Notes under the pieces: model-generated
The model's database searches: none
What the model was told of the DNA's origin: nothing
Seen by the model: only the letters and a program-made list of their open reading frames with translations
Shown: one piece after another, positions 41,424 to 51,615 of the stretch
How positions within the stretch are numbered: position 1 is the first letter of the stretch
Layout of the letters: each line of letters opens with the position of its first letter
Program-made: the position numbers and the translations under genes
DNA from: Chondrilla cf. caribensis
Lineage: Eukaryota; Porifera; Demospongiae; Chondrillida; Chondrillidae
Assembly (NCBI GenBank): GCA_964020155.1
Contig: OZ026556.1
Location: forward strand, 4,988,267 to 5,052,266
Reading direction: 5' to 3'
Length of the DNA stretch: 64,000 nt

Positions 41424-42307
41424 CACTATTTATATACGGACATCACGTGTATATATTGTGATGTGTACATGCAACATTTCAGACATATTGATAACTCAAT
41501 GTGTAAATGCATTCACCAAAGTGTTTGCACATGCTGCCTCCCATCACCCGTAGGCCAAGCTGGTACATGTGTTGTTGGATGGAGAGCGGGTATCCCCTCC
41601 AGATGGACTACTGATGAGGAAGGGTAGGTAGGACCTTCTGGTATGTGCACATGTTGCACTGTGTGTACGTGGACCATTACCTCCACTGGTGTGTCGTTTG
41701 CACTTCATGTGAGGGTAGGGTATATGTTTCTATGTGTGTGCAGTGTGTGTAGTGTATTACTGGAATGTGTGGAGTGTATACAGTGTGTACAGTGTGTGAA
41801 GCGTGTGTGGTGTGTACAATGTGTAGTGTGTGCAGTGTGTACAGTATGTACTGTGCGTACAGTGTGTAGAGTATGTACAGTGTGTGCAGTATGTACAGTG
41901 TGTGCAGTATGTACAGTGTGTACAGTGTGTGCAGTATGTACAGTGTGTGCAGTGTGTGCAGTATGTACAGTGTGTGCAGTGTGTGCAGTGTGTGCAGTGT
42001 GTACAGTGTGTGATGTCCTTGCATATTCCCTTGTATTAGGCCCTGGAAATGACCATTATGACTTTGGACAAACCATCCATCTGACTGATAGAGGGGGAGC
42101 TACAGGAGGTGGCAGAGTAGGGCCTGGCCAGGGGAGGAGTGTTGGAAGAGTTGATTTGTATAAAATGAATCCAAATTACGACCAGTCCAAAGTGCCACGT
42201 GGCTGTATCCTCACCAGAAGTGGTTCTTGTGTTATCTCACGTTGTGAAACCACAAGTATTACATTTGGTATTTATACTGGTTCTAATGTGTTCGTTTGCA
42301 TACTTTG

Positions 42308-42338
<31 letters not shown>

Positions 42339-44497
42339 ATCCTGGTGATGCGGGATTTTGTGCAAAGTTTGCACAACTAATTTTTGGCGGGAGTACAGGC
42401 CGTCCTTGAGTAGCCAACCTACTTCTGTTGGCAGCTCTTGAGATTGCGGTCTCCGACACTCCTACCCATTGAACTGAAGGAATATTATAGCAGTGGCAAC
42501 TGCTGGACTGTGTTGAGTATCGTAGAGTAACATTTGTCCGGTCATAAGTGTTAATTCACCGTAAACAGTCAATGAGAGATCTTCTGGTGCAACTGGGTTG
42601 AACCATTTGACAAATTTAACAATATTGAAGGTGTGGGTGTTCCAGATTGTATCATCATCACTGCCTTGCTGACCTCCTTGAACCTCAGTTGAATGGTCCT
42701 CCGTACAAGTGTGAACAAACTGTGGTCAGCCTACCAAGGTCAAGCTATTATGACTACTACTAATGACATGACGTGAATGAAGGACCTTCAACACCAGATG
42801 CTTAACAAATGGTGTCATTGCCCTTAACATAGCAACCACACATGACTGTACACTGTACATATGCATCACAGGCCTGTTCTCACGTATGCCAGTCTGGAGA
42901 AATGTACTGTTTTTGTAAAGATATATTTGTTGTATGTAAACTTCAGTCTATTCATCAGTGTTGTTCTGTTTTCTGAGGAGGTCTAATTTGCGTGCTTTGT
43001 AGGTTGGCAAATATTGCATTACCCACTTCCTTGACAGTCGTCCAGTTGTCTACCAGATACAGCTGTTGAGTACCAATGGTGACCCATACTATGTGGGCCT
43101 GAATGGGCTGGAACTATTCAGTGAAACTGGACACCCGATCCCTCTAACTGCTCAACGTATCCTCTCACTACCAGCATAGTGTATTGTATACCTGATGGTA
43201 TTCGCTTGGTACACACACTGTGGTCCACCTGGTACAATGTCTGTAGGTGGTTGATGTTGTGTTCCTTCACCCTAGCAGACATTGCCGCCTTTCCCAGCAG
43301 TGTCAATGTCTTGGACGGTATTCATGGGGACGTGAGGACACCTGACAAGCTGATAGACGGGGAGAACGACACAGTGGAAGGAGCACACATGTGGCTGGCA
43401 CCCCTGCTCCCTGGGATTGTAAGAGTTGTGTGCACACATTGCATGTATGTAGTGTGCACTGAGTATGCTGTATAACCAGGCGCTTGATTCTGCTCAACAC
43501 TCGCAGGTTACTAGAGTTTACATCATATTTGATACACCAGTACCTGTGGCAATGATAAAATTATGGAATTATGCAAAGACTCCCATTCGTGGCGTGAAGG
43601 AGTTTGCTGTGAGTTTGCCTCCTTGTGGTGGAGCATGTCAGTGTGCCTCCTTGTGGTGGAGCATGTCGGTGTGCCTCCTTGTGGTGGAGCATGTCGGTGT
43701 GCCTCCTTGTGGTGGAGCATGTCGGTGTGCCTCCTTGTGGTGGAGCATGTCGGTGTGCCTCCTTGTGGTGGAGCATGTCGGTGTGCCTCCTTGTGGTGGA
43801 GCATGTCGGTGTGCCTCCTTGTGGTGGAGCATGTCGGTGTGCCTCCTTGTGGTGGAGCATGTCGGTGTGCCTCCTTGTGGTGGAGCATGTCGGTGTGCCT
43901 CCTTGTGGTGGAGCATGTCGGTGTGCCTCCTTGTGGTGGAGCATGTCGGTGTGCCTCCTTGTGGTGGAGCATGTCGGTGTGCCTCCTTGTGGTGGAGCAT
44001 GTCGGTGTGCCTCCTTGTGGTGGAGCATGTCGGTGTGCCTCCTTGTGGTGGAGCATGTCGGTGTGCCTCCTTGTGGTGGAGCATGTCGGTGTGCCTCCTT
44101 GTGGTGGAGCATGTCGGTGTGCCTCCTTGTGGTGGAGCATGTCGGTGTGCCTCCTTGTGGTGGAGCATGTCGGTGTGCCTCCTTGTGGTGGAGCATGTCC
44201 GTGTGCCTCCTTGTGGTGGAGCATGTCAGTGTGCGATCACACACCTGTGTTGTTGCCCCTCAGGTGCTGGTTGATGACCTCCTCGTCCACACTGGGATCA
44301 TGGGACCAGTTGACGGGAGGTCCATTGGTATCCTGCCAACCTTGCACACGCCAGTGAAGCCCCATTCGGTTTTCCTGTCCTCCAGCAGCGACTACAGCTA
44401 CCAGGAGGGACAGGACGTGCAGTTCACCAACGACTGTAAGGTCATGAGTATGGCTAAGGTAGCCCAGAGACCTGTTGACCAAAGTAAGAATGAGTAG
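34393..44497 (+). CDS. KATNIP: KATNIP (KIAA0556), katanin-interacting ciliary protein
   Basis: Twenty-eight phase-consistent exons, from 34393-34670 through 36649-37089 to 44264-44497 (others include 34772-34857, 35027-35140, 35418-35589, 35771-35914, 36191-36556, 38659-38800, 38960-39054, 39181-39283, 40148-40300, 41107-41272, 43046-43156, 43507-43608). The visible product is about 1,408 residues; human KATNIP is about 1,618. The N-terminus ([26 protein letters not shown]) matches human. The C-terminal half has three tandem copies of the family domain: [60 protein letters not shown] and [36 protein letters not shown] binds microtubules and katanin p60 at the ciliary base; human loss causes Joubert syndrome. 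Exon 36649 contains a coding minisatellite. The start exon is unresolved. Confidence 0.95.
35147..35229. repeat. (GT)n in KATNIP intron, donor-adjacent
   Basis: The donor GTAAGTAC at 35141 runs directly into a GT tract of about 80 bases. Confidence 0.93.
35934..36050. repeat. (GT)n microsatellite, KATNIP intron
   Basis: GT tract beginning about 20 bases after the donor at 35915, with GTAT and GTAGGT interruptions. Confidence 0.93.
36893..37040 (+). repeat. Coding 24-bp minisatellite in KATNIP
   Basis: Six copies of a 24-base unit starting AGGACTGATAGCAG encode RTDSSGGG repeats, in a low-complexity linker. The unit is a multiple of three, so copy-number change keeps the frame. Confidence 0.93.
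38163..38330. repeat. 9-bp minisatellite in KATNIP intron
   Basis: About 18 copies of GGTGGGTAT / TGTGGGTAC, starting about 20 bases after the donor at 38143. Confidence 0.92.
39077..39133. repeat. (GT)n microsatellite, KATNIP intron
   Basis: GT tract starting about 22 bases after the donor GTACGT at 39055, in a 126-base intron. Confidence 0.93.
41335..41421. repeat. (CA)n microsatellite, KATNIP intron
   Basis: Pure CA tract about 60 bases after the donor at 41273. Confidence 0.95.
41740..42012. repeat. 9-bp minisatellite in KATNIP intron
   Basis: Tandem AGTGTGTGC / AGTATGTAC units, about 28 copies, filling most of the intron from 41624 to 42039. Confidence 0.9.
42205..43045. other. Long KATNIP intron (841 bases)
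   Basis: Lies between exons 42040-42204 and 43046-43156. I see no tandem repeat and no second gene in it. The acceptor GTCCAG at 43045 was chosen over GACAG because only it gives PRGFVYQIQLL, which matches the family. Confidence 0.6.
43617..44230. repeat. 28-bp minisatellite, about 22 near-identical copies, KATNIP intron
   Basis: Unit: GTGTGCCTCCTTGTGG plus TGGAGCATGTCG, starting eight bases after the donor at 43609. Copies are almost identical except the first and last two. Because 28 is not a multiple of three and no frame has a stop, the array gives long spurious open frames in several frames. Confidence 0.96.
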
Positions 44498-44903
44498 AAT
44501 GTCTCAAATAGCACTGCAGTGGTGTTTGGTGCACATGTACTGTATGTACAGTGGAGTTTAAGGCATATATGTACATGTACATACATGCTGTATGTGTGTG
44601 GTTGGTATATTCCAGTTGTAGTGTTGTCATTCCCCATTGGTGCATTGGTGCATACCTACCTGCCTATTAGCTTTTTCAGGTACAAATTGTACTCAATTCA
44701 CTAAGACACAACAATCCATACCATCATCTACCACACATTAGTCTGTCAGCTGGGCTCCCATTTTCTTTTAACCATGACTACACTGTGTATGTGTATGTAT
44801 GTGTGTGTGGGGGGGGGTACACTAGACAGGTATGTATGTGTGTGGATTTTTGAATTATGAAGTCATTTTATTTTTTATTTTTCTCTCACAACATACACTC
44901 ACA

Positions 44904-44944
<41 letters not shown>

Positions 44945-45831
44945 CTAAGCGACCGATGACAAGTCTCACTGGTAGTGTCAATAGACATGGTAGAACTGGA
45001 CAATGGCCTTATTGAATCTGCTTTCCTGAATTGAGTACATTTGCATTCATCTGCATCGTGTGCGTCTAGCATTATGTGTACTGTATACACATGTGTAAAG
45101 TGTAGGTCTTCTGTATATGAATCATGTGTAATGTATACTACTGTGTGTGTGTGTGTGCTGCATGTGTGTACATGTGAGTGTCTGTTTACCTGCTGAGTTT
45201 GTTTACTTCACTGTTTTTCATCCATAAGAGAGTCTAATAAGATTATCACAAATCACTTTTATACCATTCAAAATGTGAGTAATCTTTGCAATGTAAGGAA
45301 GCAGATTCTAACATCAAAGGGGAAATTTATTGATATCGTGGTGCAAAGGAAGTGAATAATTGATATGTTGGGGGTCCTTGTGGTCGAGAGCTCCCCCTCA
45401 CAGGCCGTGTGGAGGTATGCATACCATATGGGTTACACATGTTATCTACACTGATGCTGACTAATGAGCCGTGTCAGCCACAACCATAGCACACTAGAAT
45501 TACAGTTAGACAGTGTCTGTTACACAGTACAGCATCCTGAATAGTAAGACCAACAGGGAGTTACAGTGTGGTAACAATAGAGGGATTCTTTGAACTCCCG
45601 ATCCTTTGAAGAAGGTACAGTGCCCATAGCAGGAACTATTGTAGGATTCCCTAAACTCTGACTCTATTGGAGGTACAGTTGCAGGAACTACTTAGAGTGA
45701 GGTCTTCAGCTGTTATCAGTCTCAGCTTCACACTTGAATAGCCCAGTAGTGAAGGGTGGAAGTAGAAGTTTCCTTGTCCTAGTGTGAGGTCCCTGGAGAG
45801 TGCTAGTGTTGGAGAACACAGTCCAGAGATT
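44498..45831. other. KATNIP to ARF-family intergenic region
   Basis: 1.3 kb without a supported gene. It includes short CA tracts (44903-44943), a run of nine G at 44809 and a diverged direct repeat at 45600-45700 (CAGGAACTATTGTAGGATTC and relatives). The promoter of the GTPase gene should lie here. Confidence 0.5.
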
Positions 45832-46386
45832 ATGGGAGGTGTAGTTAGCCAGTTGAGTAAAACCAATGCTAGAATTGTAATGTTGGGGCTGGATGCTGCT
45901 GGGAAGACCACTATACTCTACAAACTGAAGTTGAAGGACCATCTGAAGACCAGCTCAATCGTCCCAACCATCGGGTTCAACGTGGAGACTATCAATCCTC
46001 GTAGAGGGATGTCCTTTGTGGTCTGGGACGCAGGTGGACAAGACAAGATTAGGTGTCTGTGGAAGCACTACTTCAAAGGGTGTGATGTACTCCTCTTTGT
46101 GATCGACAGTGCTGATAAGGAAAGATTTGACGAAGCAAGGGAGGAACTATGGGCTATTCTAGAGAATGAGAGTATGAAGGGGGTCCCCCTTATCGTAATA
46201 GCCAACAAACAGGATCTTCCCGAGGCTCCACCCCCTGCTGCCGTAATCGACATTTTGGAACTTTCCCGGGTGAGGGACAGACCGTGGAAGATACACGGGA
46301 CGTGTGCAATCAACGGTGAGGGACTACAGGAATCCATGGACACTGTAGTGAGTGTGGTCAAATCACTCAAGAAACAAAACAAGTAG
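45832..46386 (+). CDS. ARF-family small GTPase, intronless
   Basis: A single exon of 184 residues, the usual ARF/ARL length. It starts MGGVVSQLS: Gly2 is a candidate N-myristoylation site, as in ARFs. Nucleotide-binding motifs are intact: GLDAAGKTT (P-loop), PTIGFN (switch I), [10 protein letters not shown] (G3/switch II), NKQD (G4) and CAINGEG (G5). ARFs recruit coats and effectors to membranes when GTP-bound. The body is nearer to ARF1-type than to ARL6 or ARL3, but divergent (WDAGG for WDVGG, two extra residues after KLKL). The lack of introns in so intron-rich a region suggests either retroposition of a spliced transcript or a member of the intronless ARL11/14 type. The upstream in-frame start at 45784 would add 16 residues and would bury the Gly2 motif, so I prefer 45832. 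Confidence 0.9.
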   Translation: MGGVVSQLSKTNARIVMLGLDAAGKTTILYKLKLKDHLKTSSIVPTIGFNVETINPRRGMSFVVWDAGGQDKIRCLWKHYFKGCDVLLFVIDSADKERFDEAREELWAILENESMKGVPLIVIANKQDLPEAPPPAAVIDILELSRVRDRPWKIHGTCAINGEGLQESMDTVVSVVKSLKKQNK

Positions 46387-46642
46387 CTGTACCCCCAGAC
46401 TGCCCCCGATATGTGTTCTAATATATTAAATGCTGTTTGACCATATGCAACAATATCATTGTCATTTTATTTATATTATACAGCATATGCGTATGCTGTA
46501 TGAACTTTGCAAAACTGTATATAATAGTGCTGCCAAGCTGTAACTGATATTATTGTACATGTGGTATAGAAATGTTATGTGCATGCAAACACAAGTACAC
46601 ATCAATTCTTTGTGTCATGAAATGAAAAGTTGAATGAGATTT

Positions 46643-47015
46643 TTATTTGAGGACATCTCCGGAATGTTTTCGGATACACCGTCTTGTCACTAAGGAAGCA
46701 ACTGCGTAACTTGTCCCTAAAGCCACAACTGTGTGCAGGAACAAAGCATTACACACACACACAGGCTGGCATGCATGAATGTACACACCAACTAGTATGT
46801 TGAAAGACTTTCAAGATGTTACTACACATGTAGGTACGTGAACACACACACTCACATCCTGATGCAAGCGTAGTGTACTTCTTAGGCATGTTAATCATCG
46901 TCGCAACAGGCCTCAAGTTAAGGACAAAATAACTCAGCGATCCCGCTAGGACAACAAGAATAAATAAAATACAAATAACCCTTAGGGGATCTAGGAAAAT
47001 AGAAGTTCCGTGCAT
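46643..47015 (-). CDS. Small two-helix membrane protein (81 residues)
   Basis: Two exons on the minus strand, 46856-47015 and 46643-46728, joined in phase 1 (GGA T|TT), giving 81 residues. Two hydrophobic segments are visible: VICILFILVVLAGSLSYFVL (about residues 13-32) and FVALGTSYAVASLV (about 54-67). A basic tail RRCIRKHSGDVLK follows. The helical hairpin suggests a small organelle or ER membrane protein. I do not recognise the family. It is real on the evidence of clean splice sites, phase agreement and a start divergent from BBS1. Confidence 0.62.
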
Positions 47016-47316
47016 GATTTTTTTAGATTAATGACGTGTAACTGAGTGCAGTTATAGTTAGAGACTCACATAGCACTAAACTGAGCATACCGAGTCTAAT
47101 ACCACGTCCCTTACAAGCGTGCATATCTAACAGTTCCTAGACAATAATTACGACAGACTTGAGAGGTAAGTTGAAAAGCTGCGTAAACAATAACTTGTAT
47201 CCAACGAACAAAGAGACATGTGGTCTAAAATAGGAAAAGATTAACATATTCCGCTCACTGGGTGCTTTCTTGCCGTTTCTTGATTCACGGCGTCCATTTT
47301 CCCCCAAAGGCATAAA
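47016..47316. promoter_or_regulatory. Head-to-head region, small membrane protein / BBS1
   Basis: 301 bases between opposed ATGs. No coding sequence seen. Confidence 0.5.
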
Positions 47317-50300
47317 ATGGCAGCTGTTCAGGGGCGTAGACCCGAAGTCTCCAACGTTAACGTGAGCACTAATAACAGTAACGAAGCCAACCAAACTAGC
47401 CAGCCTGACGGCTCGCCTCAGGAAGGAAGTGCCAAGAGGTAAATTCCACTGCAGCAGTAATTTGTGAGCATATGGAACTAGGCCACGACTGCTGTTTTGT
47501 TTCTACATTAATGTAGGTTTTCTGACGACAGTGCTTGGTTGAACGCTCATTATGATCCTGTTGCGTCTCTATACACGTTCTCGTCTTGTCTTGGTTAGTT
47601 GCACTACATGTGCGTGTTATGGTCTCCCAGAAAAGAGCTCAGTTCCGCTTCTGGTTTAGTCAACCAATAAAATGGAGAACGGCATGAATCGTGCTCTGCG
47701 AGACCATACCTTCATCTGGAATGTCATTTTCTTCAATGACTGTGTACATGTGAAGGAGTAACATGCTGTTGGGAATCGTTCACTAATATCGTCTCTGTTT
47801 CTTTTCCTGTAGTATTGGATGACCTGTACAATGATGGGGACAATAAGGTATGCATGTGCCTTTGTGGAGTGGGTGTGCCTGTGTGGAGTGGGTGTGGCTG
47901 TGTGGAGTGGGTATGCCTGTGTGGAGTGGGTGTGCCTGTGTGGAGTGGGTATGCCTGTGTGGAGTGGGTGTGGCTGTGTGGAGTGGATGTGCCTATGTGC
48001 AGTGGGTGTGGCTGTGTGGAGTGGATGTGTAAGGGTACGATATGTACCATGGAGGTTGTGCGATGTGGTGTGAGGATGGTGGGTGGTTGCTCACAAGTAG
48101 CTGGAATGGTAGCTACAATGAGGAACCTCTTCTCTTTGCCTGCAGTTAGTTGTAGGGGACCTTGGGTCTGGAGGATACGATGCTAAACTGAAGGTCTACA
48201 AAGGTACGTATACTTCCTGTCACCATCCTCTACTTCCTGTCACCATTGTCTAGTTCCTGCCAGTATCCTCTTCCTGTCCACCATGTCCCACCTCCTCCTC
48301 ATACCTCCTACCCCTCCAGGCACCCAGGTGATGCTGGAGACTCCTCTCATTGACCTCCCTACTGGAGTGTGTACGTTCTTCATGGACGACACTTTGCCCC
48401 GGGCACCTGGTAGGTCACTTCATGTGTGCGATAACAAATATGATGCTTGGAATCATCGGTAGTCCTATTTGACGAGACCTGTGTGTGCTAACCTTGTAGC
48501 TGTTGCTGTTGCTTCGGGGTCTTACGTGTATGTGTACAAGAACCTCCGACCTTACTTCAAGTTCACACTCCCAACGTTGGAAGTGAATGAAACGGAAGCT
48601 GATCTGTGGACCCAAGTCAGAGAGGTACGTATGGTGGATGTTGAGTCCTATGGTGTATGGTGGATGTCGAGTCCTCAGGTGTATGGTGGATGTTGAGTCC
48701 TATGGTGTATGGTGGATGTCGAGTCCTCAGGTGTATGGTGGATGTTGAGTCCTATGGTGTATGGTGGATGTCGAGTCCTATGGTGTATGGTGGATGTTGA
48801 GTCTTCAGGTGTATGGTGGATGTGGAGTCCTATGGTGTATGGTGGATGTTGAGTCCTCAGGTGTATGGTGGATGTGGAGTCCTATGGTGTATGGTGGATG
48901 TGGAGTCCTATGGTGTATGGTGGATGTGGAGTCCTATGGTGTATGGTGGATGTGGAGTCCTATGGTGTATGGTGGATGTCGAGTCCTCAGGTGTATGGTG
49001 GATGTCGAGTCCTATGGTGTATGGTGGATGTTGAGTCCTCAGGTGTATGGTGGATGTGGAGTCCTATGGTGTATGGTGGATGTGGAGTCCTATGGTGTAT
49101 GGTGGATGTGGAGTCCTATGGTGTATGGTGGATGTGGAGTCCTCGGGTGTATGGTGGATGTGGAGTCCTATGGTGTATGGTGGATGTGGAGTCCTATGGT
49201 GTATGGTGGATGTGGAGTCCTATGGTGTATGGTGGATGTGGAGTCCTATGGTGTATGGTGGATGTCGAGTCCTCAGGTGTATGGTGGATGTCGAGTCCTA
49301 TGGTGTATGGTGGATGTTGAGTCCTCAGGTGTATGGTGGATGTGGAGTCCTATGGTGTATGGTGGATGTGGAGTCCTATGGTGTATGGTGGATGTTGAGT
49401 CCTATGGTGTATGGTGGATGTGGAGTCCTATGGTGTATGGTGGATGTGGAGTCCTCGGGTGTATGGTGGATGTGGAGTCCTATGGTGTATGGTGGATGTT
49501 GAGTCCTATGGTGTATGGTGGATGTTGAGTCTTCAGGTGTATGGTGGATGTGGAGTCCTATGGTGTATGGTGGATGTGGAGTCCTATGGTGTATGGTGGA
49601 TGTGGAGTCCTCGGGTGTATGGTGGATGTGGAGTCCTATGGTGTATGGTGGATGTCGAGTCCTATGGTGTATGGTGGATGTTGAGTCCTATGGTGTATGG
49701 TGGATGTGGAGTCCTATGGTGTATGGTGGATGTTGAGTCTTCAGGTGTATGGTGGATGTGGAGTCCTATGGTGTATGGTGGATGTGGAGTCCTCGGGTGT
49801 ATGGTGGATGTTGAGTCCTATGGTGTATGGTGGATGTTGAGTCCTATGGTGTATGGTGGATGTGGAGTCCTATGGTGTATGGTGGATGAGGAGTCCTCGG
49901 GTGTATGGTGGATGTTGAGTCCTATGGTGTATGGTGGATGTTGAGTCCTATGGTGTATGGTGGATGTTGAGTCCTATGGTGTATGGTGGATGTCGAGTCC
50001 TATGGTGTATGGTGGATGTGGAGTCCTCGGGTGTATGGTGGATGTTGAGTCCTATGGTGTATGGTGGATGTTGAGTCCTATGGTGTATGGTGGATGTGGA
50101 GTCCTCAGGTGTATGGTGGATGTGGAGTCCTATGGTGTATGGTGGATGTGGAGTCCTATGGTGTATGGTGGATGTGGAGTCCTATGGTGTATGGTGGATG
50201 TGGAGTCCTATGGTGTATGGTGGATGTCGAGTCCTATGGTGTATGGTGGATGTGGAGTCCTATGGTGTATGGTGGATGTGGAGTCCTATGGTGTATGGTG

Positions 50301-51564
50301 GATGTTTACAGGTTGTTTACTGCTCATTTAAAGTGTGTCTCTTGAACAGGACAAGATCGACGTGACTGCCATGAGACAGATGATGGAGTCTCTGAGGTGT
50401 GTGGGGGACAATGAGTGCACGAGAACGGCTGTCACTTGTGTTATATTGTCATTTATTGCACTACAGGGATGAGGTGGGAGAGGCAACACTCACCGTCAGA
50501 TCTCTCAAGTACGTAGTCTGTTGTAGTGTTGACTGGAGAGGTGGAATGTTGGTCGGTGGGGGCAGGTTGCAGTCTGCACACTGGTGGAGAATGTTGAGAA
50601 TTTCTATCACAATTCTGTTAACACAATTATGCCCTTTGTGTGTGTGACAGATAATGCATCGTTTGTAATATCCTGCCTGACTTCTCATTCCAGCACCATC
50701 ACACTGGTCATATTGTACTGGAATATTGAGTGCAGTAAATTCTGTTAATCTGCCAAACCTTTTCATTCCCCACAATTTCTCAGTACCAATATAATAAGCA
50801 GTTACTGGTGAATGGCCAGCTAACCTAACACACCTTTTGGAAGGAATACTGCAGCGGATTAGCAAGGATTCACTCTACTCCACTCCTGATTCCACCAGTA
50901 GTCTTTATATTGCACAATATCAGTACTAGCAGAACACTACCTTGAGTAGTTTGTGTTATATTATCACATTGTGAACAAATCATATATTCTTTCGGTATAT
51001 TTTGTACTCAACTGGACTCGAATGAACGCAATTGACTAAATTTTTTTATATTCTATGATTTTGTGTTGTTTTTTGTGTGCGTGGTTTTTGTTCTTTTTAT
51101 GTACTTTCTTTTCTTTTCTGGGTGCCACCTGTAGTAACCTATGGCTAGCAGTTCCCCAGGCTAACTAAGATACCCTTATTCCCTGGTACCCTGGTACCCT
51201 GATACCCTTATACCCTTATACCCTGGTACCCTGGTACCCTGATACCCTTATACCCTGATACCCTGGTACCCTGATCATATCCTGTGTAGGATCCCCTAGG
51301 TAGGGACTGTCCAGGCAGTGGACAAATGTCATGTTGTTCTTGATTCCATCTGTTCACCTAGACTTCTTCAAATGACTTCGGATGAGATGCAGAACTTTGC
51401 TCCGCTGTTCCAGAACACTCCACTCAAACGACAGACCGTCATCACCTCAATGACTACTCTGCCCAAGAACTCCTCGGAGGTTATGTCCATTAGTTGTCTG
51501 ATCATTGGCACAGAGCATGGAGATGTGTACATTCTGGATCCTGGTGCCTTCACAGTTCTAGTAA

Positions 51565-51615
<51 letters not shown>

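Noticed and set aside
42205..42314. Read-through extension of the KATNIP exon at 42040
   Set aside because: Splicing at GGCT|GTATCC to 43046 restores the conserved GFxxQxQLL block; the extension has no family similarity.
43617..44230. Possible CRISPR array (28-bp repeats)
   Set aside because: The repeats are directly abutting with no unique spacers, and the context is an animal intron.
43465..44497. Repetitive open frames of 176-290 codons on both strands
   Set aside because: They come from the 28-bp intronic minisatellite. Only 43507-43608 and 44264-44497 are coding, as KATNIP exons.
48761..50365. Several open frames rich in GVWWM/VYGGC
   Set aside because: Shadows of the 26-bp minisatellite in BBS1 intron 6.
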